Origin: Anaerolineae bacterium
Lineage (GTDB): Bacteria; Chloroflexota; Anaerolineae; Aggregatilineales; Phototrophicaceae
Length of the DNA: 64,000 nt
Direction: 5' to 3'
Assembly: GCA_017303635.1 (NCBI GenBank)
Contig: JAFLCG010000021.1
Location: 1 to 64,000 of the forward strand
The notes beneath the pieces are model-generated. The model saw nothing but the letters and a program-made list of their open reading frames with translations. It was not told the origin of the DNA and did not search any database. The position numbers were made by a program, and so were the translations under genes. Below are positions 1 through 7,671 of this stretch, one piece after another. The first letter of the stretch is position 1. Every line of letters begins with the position of its first letter.

Positions 1-64
1 TGCCTTCCGCTACCATCGCCAGCACATCCCGTTTGAATTCATCGCTGTACTTCTTGTATCCCAT
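1..64 (-). CDS. IS3-family transposase OrfA, N-terminal fragment
   Basis: Only the first 21 codons are in the window. The peptide begins MGYKKYSDEFKRDVLAMVAE, the classic start of the helix-turn-helix subunit (HTH_Tnp_1) of IS3-family transposases, which binds the element's ends. An AAGGAG ribosome binding site sits six bases before the ATG. Whether the full transposase is intact cannot be judged from this window. Confidence 0.7.
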   Translation of the reverse strand, partial: MGYKKYSDEFKRDVLAMVAEG

Positions 65-127
65 CCTTCACTCCTTACTCTCAGTTTATTGGACATTTCT
101 CATGTCCGCCAAACTGGGGTAAGGTCA
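1..127 (-). mobile_element. End of an IS3-like insertion sequence (truncated by window edge)
   Basis: The left edge holds the 5' end of an insertion sequence that continues outside the window. The transposase start lies at 62-64. Upstream of it is an AAGGAG ribosome binding site, a GGACAT/ATGTCC hairpin (91-107), and a terminal sequence reading TGACCTTACCCCAGTTTGG inward from 127 on the minus strand, the TG-starting end expected of IS3-like elements. The other terminus and any target duplication are not visible. Confidence 0.65.
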
Positions 128-278
128 CCCGGCCCTTTCCCATGTACACACAGGAAATTCAGTCATCATCAGTGGTGGTCAGAGGCTCGAGATGTTCACA
201 CGAGGAATAGACGCACCACCATACCACTTCCACGAACGCGGAAGCGGAGGATGCGTGGGGTGTGAACGCTGATCGGTT

Positions 279-2201
279 TCAGGCGGAAATGCGCTGCAAC
301 TGCACCGGCGACTTGTCCAGCACTTCTTCAATGGTGCAGAGCAGGCGCTCGACATCGGCGGGCTTATTGATACACTCGGCCACCTGCAGCGATTCGAGTT
401 CGCGCTTGTCTTCGTCCGAGATATAGCCCGACAGAATGATGAAATGCACATCATTCTGGTTGGCCCGCACCGTGCGGCACAGTTGTAAGCCGTTCATCTC
501 CGGCATATCGAGATCGCTGAGGATCAGCTCGACCTGACCGGCATTCTCTTCCAGCAGGGTCAGCGCCTGCCGTCCGTTGGCTGCGGTCAACACGGTGAAG
601 TTGGAGATTTCCAGGATTTCGGCAATCGACTGGCGAACCAGCGCATTATCTTCCACCAGCAGGATGGTCTGCTGCTCGCCCATGGAGGGCGTCACCCGAA
701 GCTTGCCGGTCTGCGGTTTGGCATAGGCCAGTTGGTCGGGTGCCGGCAGCATGACCGAGAAGAGGGTCCCCTGACCCACTTCACTATCCACAAAGACCTG
801 CCCACCATGCTGCTGCACGATGCCGTAGACCTGGGCCAGCCCTAAACCCGTCCCTTTGCCAGAGGGTTTGGTGGTGAAGAACGGTTCAAAGATGTGGGGC
901 AAATCCTGCGGCTTGATGCCGCTTCCTGTATCGCGCACCTGAATCTGCACCCAGCGCTCATGGGTGTTGGCGCCCTCAAACTGAAGTTCGTCGTGATGAT
1001 GAGGAGTGATCTCCACCCGCAGCACGCCGGATTTGCCCGCCATGGCATCGCGCGCATTCACCGCCAGGTTCATCAGCAGTTGGAAAATGCGGGTGGCATC
1101 GCCATTGACGATGCATGGCCCGACCACGCTGGCCACTTCCAGACGGATCGAGTCGGGCAGGGTACGTTCGAGGATTTGCGTCAATTCTTTCAGCAGCGGC
1201 CCCAGGTCAAAGGATTTGACCTCCATCGCGGATGCCCGGCTGAAATCCAGAATCTGACGGATGAGGTCGCTGCCCCGCTTGGCCTGTTCGCAGATGGCAT
1301 CCAGGCGTTCCAGCGTTCTCGGAGACAGCGACGGCTCCATCCGCTGAATGATCTGCGGATTGACCATGATGCTGGCGAGGATGTTATTGAAATCGTGGGC
1401 AATCCCGGCGGCCAGTTGGCCGACGGCAGCCAGACGTTCATGGTCACGGATGCGCTGCTGGATGAGGCGATCTGCCGTTACATCCCGGATGACCATGACC
1501 AGATCACCGGGCTGGCCCTGGGTCTGGGCGAAGTCCGCCTGTACCGGCGACAAGGTCACTTCAAAGGTCATAGCGGGCGTACCAGGCACCACAATCTCGA
1601 ACGGCCCGGAGTCAGTACCATGTTCAGCGATCAGGTCTTCGAGCGCATGTACACCCAGGTGCGTCACCACCTGACCAATCCCGGCATCCGCCAGCGTTTC
1701 CAGATAGCACTGCGCCCGCACATTTGCCATCATCACGCGCCGTTCGGCATCGAGCAGGATCACACCATCGGGGATGGTCGCCACCAGGCGCTCCATGCGA
1801 GCCGCCTGTTCCTTCTGAATGGCCTCCGCTTTGATCTTATACAGCGCCATTTCGATGGTGCTGTGCAGTTCACGTTCTTCAAACGGCTTGATGAGATAGC
1901 CCAGGGGTTGGGTCGGCTTGGCGCGTGCCAGCGTGGTATCGTCCGCATAGGCGGTCAGGTACACCACGGGGATCTGAAATTCGGCCCGCAGAATGGTCGC
2001 CGTCTCGATGCCATCCATATCCCCTTTCAGGCGGATATCCATCAGGGCCAGGTCAGGCCGCTGGGTGGAAGCCAGCGCAATCCCTTCCCTGGCGGTGTTG
2101 GCAATACCCACGACCTGATAACCCAGGCGTGTCAGCCGGACGCGCATGTCCAGGGCGACAATACTCTCATCTTCCACGATCATGATACGCGGTGTGGACA
2201 T
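279..2201 (-). CDS. Hybrid sensor: receiver - PAS - histidine kinase - receiver
   Basis: A 640-residue soluble signalling protein with two receiver domains around a kinase core. The N-terminal receiver has the acidic pair E10-D11 and phospho-acceptor D55 (LALMDIR). A PAS-like segment spans about 130-250. The kinase H-box GIAHDFNNILA lies near 265, followed by an N-box (NLAVNARDAM), DTGSGI and GTGLGL. The C-terminal receiver carries ILLVEDN and LSDLDMPEMNG. No membrane segment is visible, so the input is cytoplasmic or comes by phosphotransfer to the first receiver. It is the last gene of a three-gene minus-strand operon and could act downstream of the two upstream proteins; its output is unknown. 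Confidence 0.88.
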   Translation of the reverse strand: MSTPRIMIVEDESIVALDMRVRLTRLGYQVVGIANTAREGIALASTQRPDLALMDIRLKGDMDGIETATILRAEFQIPVVYLTAYADDTTLARAKPTQPLGYLIKPFEERELHSTIEMALYKIKAEAIQKEQAARMERLVATIPDGVILLDAERRVMMANVRAQCYLETLADAGIGQVVTHLGVHALEDLIAEHGTDSGPFEIVVPGTPAMTFEVTLSPVQADFAQTQGQPGDLVMVIRDVTADRLIQQRIRDHERLAAVGQLAAGIAHDFNNILASIMVNPQIIQRMEPSLSPRTLERLDAICEQAKRGSDLIRQILDFSRASAMEVKSFDLGPLLKELTQILERTLPDSIRLEVASVVGPCIVNGDATRIFQLLMNLAVNARDAMAGKSGVLRVEITPHHHDELQFEGANTHERWVQIQVRDTGSGIKPQDLPHIFEPFFTTKPSGKGTGLGLAQVYGIVQQHGGQVFVDSEVGQGTLFSVMLPAPDQLAYAKPQTGKLRVTPSMGEQQTILLVEDNALVRQSIAEILEISNFTVLTAANGRQALTLLEENAGQVELILSDLDMPEMNGLQLCRTVRANQNDVHFIILSGYISDEDKRELESLQVAECINKPADVERLLCTIEEVLDKSPVQLQRISA

Positions 2202-2262
2202 CTTCCCAGTTCCTGCTGCCTCAAAGGCTGTTTAGTGATCCGTTCAATCCCCTGAACGCTGC

Positions 2263-2865
2263 TTAGTGCAATTCACCTGAGCCGTGGGGCGGCAGGAGGG
2301 CAGCCTGTATCGCATCTTCTAGTTCATACTTGGAATACGGTTTCTGCAGCCAACCGGCGGGGGCCGTTGGAATAGCCCGCTCACGGGTGGCTTCATCGCC
2401 GAAAGCACTCAAATAAATAACGGGTGTGCCGATGTTGGAGCGTATCCAACCGGCGGCGTCAATCCCGTCCATCTTGCCGAGCAGATGAATATCCATCAGT
2501 ACCAGTTCAGGGTTCATACCCGCTGCCAGTTTGATGGCATCCTCACCGCGCAGCGCATGACCGACGACGGTATGGCCCATCCGTTTGAGGGTGGCAATCA
2601 GGTCGAGCGCCACGATGCTCTCATCTTCCACCACGAGGATGCGCGCTTTGACATCCGCCACCTGGAGCGCGTGATGTTCCAGTTCGGCGCGAATCCGTTC
2701 CTGGGTATCCCGGATCGAGCCACGCCCCAGGGAAGGCGGCAAAACGGGGTAACCGTTCTCGGCCAGATCACCGTCAAAGAGGTTCCGCGCACTGCACTGG
2801 AATGTGGTCCAGCCCGTTGAAAGAGCAGGTGTATGGAGGGAAACGCGTTGCTCAATGATCTGCAC
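2263..2865 (-). CDS. Response regulator, single receiver with N-terminal extension
   Basis: A 200-residue protein. About 70 N-terminal residues resemble nothing I recognise; then comes a CheY-like receiver starting ARILVVEDESIVALDL, with phospho-acceptor Asp in VLMDIHL and the conserved Lys in LQKPY. There is no output domain. The GTG start lies three bases after the stop of the upstream kinase gene, and an AGAGGT ribosome binding site overlaps that stop, pointing to translational coupling. A later start nearer the receiver is possible. It is the natural phosphorylation partner of the kinase at 2869-4680. Confidence 0.8.
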   Translation of the reverse strand: MQIIEQRVSLHTPALSTGWTTFQCSARNLFDGDLAENGYPVLPPSLGRGSIRDTQERIRAELEHHALQVADVKARILVVEDESIVALDLIATLKRMGHTVVGHALRGEDAIKLAAGMNPELVLMDIHLLGKMDGIDAAGWIRSNIGTPVIYLSAFGDEATRERAIPTAPAGWLQKPYSKYELEDAIQAALLPPHGSGELH

Positions 2866-2868
2866 GAT

Positions 2869-4680
2869 TTAGACCTCTTTCACTGATCGGCGGGCGAACT
2901 TGATTTCCAGTCGCGTCCCGCTGCCACTGCCCAGTTCAACCGTGCCATCCAGTTGATGCGCCAGGCTATGGACCAGTTGTAAACCTAATGATGACGTAAA
3001 TTGATCGATCCGATCCGCCGCGATGCCGACGCCGTCATCCCAGACCACCAGCGAGTAGTGCTCGGCTGCCGGGTCATCGCGCAGTTCCACACCGACGGTG
3101 CCTGTCCGTCCATCCGGGAAAGCGTGCTTCAGTGCGTTTGAGACTAACTCGTTCACGATCAGCCCGCAGGGAATGGCGGTATCAATATCGAGCATGACCG
3201 AGTCCGCCTTGACTGCCAGCCGGGTATTCTGTGCCTGCCGTCGATAGGCCTGCACCAGCGAAGCCGCCAGATCACTCAGGTATGCGCCAAAGTCGATACG
3301 CCCCAGATCGTTGGAGCGATACAAGCGCTCATGGATGAGGGCCATCGAGCGAATGCGGTTCTGGCTATCCTGAAACTGCGCCAGCGACTGCGGATCATCA
3401 ATCGTGTTGGATTGCAGGTTCAGCAGGCTGCAAATAATCTGAAGGTTGTTCTTGACACGGTGATGGATTTCTTTGAGGAGAATCTCTTTTTCCTGCAGGG
3501 AGGCCTTGACCTGGTCTTCCGCCTTCTTGCGTTCGGTGATATCCCGCGCCACGCAGATCACACCGATGATCTGTCCTTCACGGGATACGGGATTGCCGGA
3601 AATCTCGACCGTCTTGGCCGTACCGCAGCGCGAAAACAACTGCTGCTGCTGATGGGCGACGGTCGTCCCACCCAGGATGTCCTGAAAGAACATCCGAACT
3701 GGCTCGCGCTGGTCGGGCATCCAGAAAGGCAATTCCAACAGTGAGCGCCCTACCAGTTCTTCCGGCTTATAGCCCAGGTGCCGTTCAAAGCTGGGCGAGG
3801 CTGTCTGTAAATTGAGGCGGGTATCGCAGGAGAAAATCACATCGCCTACGTTCGAGAAGTGCAGACGGTAGCGCTCCTCGGAGTCCCGCAGGGCTGCTTC
3901 GGCTTCAGCGCGTTCGGTGATGTCGCGGGCGTTGATGACGATGCCCTTGAGCGCCGAGTTATCCAGCAGGTTATTGGCGACGCACTCCAGGACACGCCAT
4001 TGACCGGCCTGGTTGCGGATGCGGGCGGAAAACGCACTGGAGATATTGGCCGCTTGCAATGATTCCGCCAGGGAGGCCATCAACTTATCGCCGTCTTCGG
4101 GATGGAAGAACTCCAGCGCGTTGGTGCTGACCACCTCCGCAGAAGTCCGGCCCAGAATACGCTCCAGCGCCGAGCTCACATAGAGAATGGTGCCATCGCC
4201 GCTGACGATGATGATGATGTCGGTGGAATTCTCGGTCAGGACGCGGTAGTAGGCTTCGCTGCTTCGAAGTTGCGCTTCCTGCTGAATACGCTCGGTTACA
4301 TTCCGCAGCACCGCAATCTGGTGTGCGTTTTGTTCGTTGCCCGCACTTAGGCGGGATACGCTGATCTCAAACACACGGCTCTCGTCGGCTTCGTCCAACC
4401 GAATTTCGTGTACAAAATCGGCTTCATCCTCGCGGCGGCTGATCTGCCGGGCGAGTTGAGGATGGATTGCACTCAGCGGCTGACCGTTTACGGCGTTGCT
4501 GGTTTGCCCCAGGATGCGCTCCGCAGCCTGATTCAGGGCCAGGATCGCGCCGCATGAATCCAGGACCAGAATGCACTCCTGGGTACCTTCCACCCAATCC
4601 ATAGGCGTATTGTGCAGCAGGGCCGCAGCATCCATGACTTTAGTGGAAGGAATATAGTCAGCTACCGGAAGGATCGCCAT
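2869..4680 (-). CDS. Multi-PAS sensor histidine kinase, HisKA_2 type
   Basis: A 603-residue cytoplasmic kinase with three or four consecutive PAS domains between about 25 and 390 (GQPLSAIHP, SSALERILGRTSAE and LGYKPEELVG are PAS signatures). The kinase core is of HisKA_2 type: the phospho-acceptor His lies in LLKEIHHRVKNNLQIICSLL, followed by the ATPase motifs NELVSNALKHAF and WDDGVGI. HisKA_2 kinases often pair with single-domain regulators, as found directly downstream here. First gene of the operon; no membrane segments, so the PAS domains probably sense a cytoplasmic ligand or redox cue. Confidence 0.88.
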   Translation of the reverse strand: MAILPVADYIPSTKVMDAAALLHNTPMDWVEGTQECILVLDSCGAILALNQAAERILGQTSNAVNGQPLSAIHPQLARQISRREDEADFVHEIRLDEADESRVFEISVSRLSAGNEQNAHQIAVLRNVTERIQQEAQLRSSEAYYRVLTENSTDIIIIVSGDGTILYVSSALERILGRTSAEVVSTNALEFFHPEDGDKLMASLAESLQAANISSAFSARIRNQAGQWRVLECVANNLLDNSALKGIVINARDITERAEAEAALRDSEERYRLHFSNVGDVIFSCDTRLNLQTASPSFERHLGYKPEELVGRSLLELPFWMPDQREPVRMFFQDILGGTTVAHQQQQLFSRCGTAKTVEISGNPVSREGQIIGVICVARDITERKKAEDQVKASLQEKEILLKEIHHRVKNNLQIICSLLNLQSNTIDDPQSLAQFQDSQNRIRSMALIHERLYRSNDLGRIDFGAYLSDLAASLVQAYRRQAQNTRLAVKADSVMLDIDTAIPCGLIVNELVSNALKHAFPDGRTGTVGVELRDDPAAEHYSLVVWDDGVGIAADRIDQFTSSLGLQLVHSLAHQLDGTVELGSGSGTRLEIKFARRSVKEV

Positions 4681-5129
4681 AACGTGAACTTCTCACCTTG
4701 AAAAAACAGTCCAAGTTGACTGCACTCTTATTTTCGGATGATATAGCGAAAAAACATTTCGAAGAATAAACATGTGTGAAGATCGTATAGGAAACGCCAG
4801 ATCACCGGCACAATTCGCCTCCTTTACCCCACAGATGTCCTCCGCTATTAAATGAAGCGATCCACCGGCTTCGTTATGAAGAGCATCCGATGAACGGATT
4901 AATCAATTAACGTTCTTCAGTGCTTTTTCAGATCTCCTTTACGAGATTTATATATCTCAATACTTCCCGGAGCTTACCGCTTGTTACAATGTTGTCATGT
5001 AGTTCAGTTGAAGACATCCCGATGAAACGAAACTACGTCGCAGCTACATGGCAGAACGGTCAAATCCATAATTATCCAGAAGTGCCGAACTGCCTCGGCA
5101 GCGTAGTTACAGAAAGAGGCAAGTGAACT
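4681..5129. promoter_or_regulatory. Divergent intergenic region between kinase operon and STAS-like gene
   Basis: 449 bases without a convincing gene, more AT-rich than its surroundings. It contains a 16-base inverted repeat CAGTCCAAGTTGACTG (4707-4722) just upstream of the kinase gene, possibly an operator. On the plus strand there is an extended -10 (TGT then TACAAT, 4982-4990) that could serve the gene at 5130. A 68-codon open frame inside (4920-5126) has no recognisable content and was not called. Confidence 0.4.
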
Positions 5130-5576
5130 GTGGCCTACAATATCTCATGGTACATCCCGAAGCGCGTGGTTCATGCCACCTTCATGGGGGAAATCACCCT
5201 GTCCGAAGCAGAGACCGCCAGTGAATTGACCGCTCAATTGATCGGTGATGGTGATCCGCCGATGGTTCATCTGATTGCGGATACCACCCGGTTGGAGCGC
5301 TTCCCGACCAACCTGAACCTGCTCAACCGCAGCGCATCGAAGCACTTGTGGCAGCCGAAGCTGGGTTGGACAATTGTCATCAGCACCAACTCCACGACAC
5401 GCTTCATCAGTGGAATCATCACTCAGGTCGCCCGCGTGCGCTTTCGGATGTTCCCTACGCTTGAGGATGGAATGGCCTTCCTGGCTGATCAGGATAGCAG
5501 CCTGAATCCGTTAATCAACAACAAAGCGCTTCACGCTGCGCCCGTCAATTCACCAGAGTCACAAATCGTCGCGTAG
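5130..5576 (+). CDS. STAS-like small protein, function unknown
   Basis: 148 residues with no signal peptide or membrane segment. The pattern (YNISWYIPKRVVHATFMGEI, then a helix rich in E and A, then MVHLIADTTRLERFP) resembles the small alpha/beta STAS/SpoIIAA-like proteins often found near signalling genes in Chloroflexota; this is a fold-level guess, and no phosphorylatable Ser can be assigned. It starts at GTG with AGAGG about nine bases upstream. It lies 35 bases before the next gene and probably shares its transcript. Confidence 0.6.
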   Translation: MAYNISWYIPKRVVHATFMGEITLSEAETASELTAQLIGDGDPPMVHLIADTTRLERFPTNLNLLNRSASKHLWQPKLGWTIVISTNSTTRFISGIITQVARVRFRMFPTLEDGMAFLADQDSSLNPLINNKALHAAPVNSPESQIVA

Positions 5577-5611
5577 GTCGCCCCGACACGACCCATTCAA
5601 GGACATCGATC

Positions 5612-6913
5612 ATGAGTTTGCAAGCCGAAATCGCAAAGGCCACTATTGAAAATGTACGCAGCAGTCTGGTGCGGCACATGCCGCTCAGCCCGCAGCGCAA
5701 CTATTACCTGTGGGGGATTTCCAACGCCAATCCCTACCGGGAAGACTTCATTCAGATGATTGGGGTCAACCAGCTCATTAACCTCTCCACGCAGATGATC
5801 GGGGACATCATCGAACCCGCCGATCAGGCGACCATCGCCCAATACTGCGGTCGCATTAATGCCTACTTCATGTATGAGATTATTTCTGATAACCTCGCGA
5901 ACGGGCTTTCGGCGCTGTGCGTATTTGATGACAATGCCAGTATGCGGCGTGATGTGCTCCATGCCTTCAATCACGTCATGGTCACCCGCCTGAAGGGTGA
6001 ACATAATGATACGGCTTCCTTGCTCCAGCCGGTCGAAAACCTGACCAAGAACATTTCTTGCTTTGCCCAGAGCATCACGCCGCGCAAACATCAGGCCTGC
6101 ATCAACGCATACCTCTCACAGCGACCGGATGTTACTCAGCAGGAGATCGAATACGGGGTTTGGCCGTTCCTGGTTGCCAATATCGAAGCCTGTCACGAAC
6201 TGACCGAATACATGAGCCACTTCCAGGTAGGGCCGCTGCTGAGCCAGGGTGGGATTGATCGCTACCAGGGTGTGACCCGCACCATTCAGTTGGATCATGG
6301 GTTGCCCTTGAACGAATTGGTGCGGATGGGTACGCACACCGTCTCGGTCGTACCGGTGCTGGCCTACTTCGCCGGTGTACTCAGCGAAATCATCCGCGTC
6401 GAACCCCGCCTGCATTCGGTCATCAATGATGGCACGCTGGCCGATGCGCTCAACACTGCCGCAGTCATTGTCCGCTTGGTGAACGATGTCGGTATGCTGC
6501 TGACGCTCTCGCAGCAGGAACGCAAGACCGTTTTCACCGGCATCCAGCAGCACTTCCAAACCCACTCCGGCGACATTGATGCCTTCGATCATCTGCTGAT
6601 GAGCGTGCCGGATGAATACACCATGCTCACCCGCTTGCAGAAGGATCTGCTGCACGGCGAATTCAACATCTGCCTGCACAACCTGGCCTATACCAACTCG
6701 GTCGGGGAAGCGCTCACCCTGCTGGAAAACAACGTCGCTAACCTGTCGGAGCAGTACTACCGCTCCCAGACTCACCTGCACGACCTGCTGGCGTCCATCG
6801 ACCGCCGCATGACCAGCCGCACGTTGAGCAATCTCATTGCCGGGTTCGTCCGCTTCCACGAGATGATCTACGCCGAGCCCTACAATTCCAGCATCGGCGA
6901 ATACGTCGCCTGA
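5612..6913 (+). CDS. Uncharacterised helical protein
   Basis: A 433-residue, predominantly helical soluble protein that I do not recognise. It has no signal peptide, no transmembrane segment and no obvious nucleotide-binding motif. Start at ATG 5612 after AAGGA. A faint resemblance to class I terpene-synthase-like helical enzymes (DD at 106-107, ND at 291-292) breaks down because the residues that should follow the ND are absent. Together with the preceding STAS-like gene it forms a two-gene unit closed by the strong terminator at 6944-6981. Confidence 0.7.
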   Translation: MSLQAEIAKATIENVRSSLVRHMPLSPQRNYYLWGISNANPYREDFIQMIGVNQLINLSTQMIGDIIEPADQATIAQYCGRINAYFMYEIISDNLANGLSALCVFDDNASMRRDVLHAFNHVMVTRLKGEHNDTASLLQPVENLTKNISCFAQSITPRKHQACINAYLSQRPDVTQQEIEYGVWPFLVANIEACHELTEYMSHFQVGPLLSQGGIDRYQGVTRTIQLDHGLPLNELVRMGTHTVSVVPVLAYFAGVLSEIIRVEPRLHSVINDGTLADALNTAAVIVRLVNDVGMLLTLSQQERKTVFTGIQQHFQTHSGDIDAFDHLLMSVPDEYTMLTRLQKDLLHGEFNICLHNLAYTNSVGEALTLLENNVANLSEQYYRSQTHLHDLLASIDRRMTSRTLSNLIAGFVRFHEMIYAEPYNSSIGEYVA

Positions 6914-6943
6914 TACGCGTCAGATCCCCAATTGATGACAAAG

Positions 6944-6981
6944 CAACACGCCGACTCAGACCGAGTCGGCGTGTTGTTTTT
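6944..6981 (+). terminator. Rho-independent terminator
   Basis: A perfect 14-bp stem (CAACACGCCGACTC at 6944-6957 with its complement at 6963-6976), a five-base loop and five T follow the stop codon at 6913. Confidence 0.92.
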
Positions 6982-7073
6982 GTGTATTTGGTTCGTGTTG
7001 ACATCATTGTTTGCACCGATAGCTGCTCAACACTACACTGTTTTGACAGATGTTTTTGCAGGAGGAGCCTTGG

Positions 7074-7589
7074 ATGCAACCGGAAAGCCCCAACCGCCAG
7101 GTTGAAACCTTCGCCTCACGGGATGATCTCCGCACCTCAACGCGAAGTGGAACCAGCACGATGACCGCCGCACAGCGTACGCGCCTGCGCCAGTTGATGG
7201 TTCCCCGCATCAGCATCATGGGCGTCCTGACCGTGGCCTTCGGTGTGGCTGCTGCCCTCTTCGCCCGATCCTGGGGTGAGCGGGGGCTGGTGCTGGTGGC
7301 CCTGTTTGGCTTACCGGCGCTCCTCTGCGCGGGGGCAGGTATCCACAGCCTGATAAGGCTCTTGAATGATGAACGTGACGGGAAGGTGAATACCACTGAG
7401 GGGCCGCTCCGCCTGACCGTCAACTATCCCAATCAATCTGCGCCGCGTGTTCATGTGGAAATCGGTAAAACCTGGTACATCTTAACCGTCGAACAGCAGC
7501 ACGATCTAGAACTTCAGGATGGCCTGTCCTACCGCCTGTATACCGCACCACGCTGTCAAGTGATCCTGGGTGCTGACCCACTGAAATAG
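7074..7589 (+). CDS. Small two-TM membrane protein, function unknown
   Basis: 171 residues. A polar N-terminus of about 40 residues is followed by two hydrophobic segments (roughly 45-63 and 70-88), then a soluble C-terminal domain of about 80 residues that looks beta-rich. No family recognised. The ATG at 7074 is chosen over one at 7050 because AGGAGG lies just before it. It stands alone between a terminator upstream and a converging gene downstream. Confidence 0.65.
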   Translation: MQPESPNRQVETFASRDDLRTSTRSGTSTMTAAQRTRLRQLMVPRISIMGVLTVAFGVAAALFARSWGERGLVLVALFGLPALLCAGAGIHSLIRLLNDERDGKVNTTEGPLRLTVNYPNQSAPRVHVEIGKTWYILTVEQQHDLELQDGLSYRLYTAPRCQVILGADPLK

Positions 7590-7612
7590 GCCCTCTTTCC
7601 AGCCAGAGGAAT

Positions 7613-7643
7613 CAAAAGAGCCGCCCTTTCCAGGAACGGCTCT
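7613..7643 (-). terminator. Terminator between convergent genes
   Basis: A 7-bp stem AGAGCCG/CGGCTCT (7617-7623 and 7637-7643), followed on the minus strand by a run of T. It probably ends the transcript of the permease gene, whose stop is at 7672. Confidence 0.7.
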
Positions 7644-7671
7644 GAAGTTCATCATCTATCGTCGAACTCGG

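Noticed and set aside
894..2255. 453-codon open frame opposite the hybrid kinase
   Set aside because: It is a codon-bias shadow of the kinase gene; His/Gln-rich composition without any motif.
4920..5126. 68-codon gene upstream of the STAS-like gene
   Set aside because: No homology pattern, poor start, and it overlaps the best promoter candidate.
5612..6913. Class I terpene synthase
   Set aside because: DD (106-107) and ND (291-292) are about 185 residues apart and the Ser and Glu expected after ND are Met and Leu; too weak to name.
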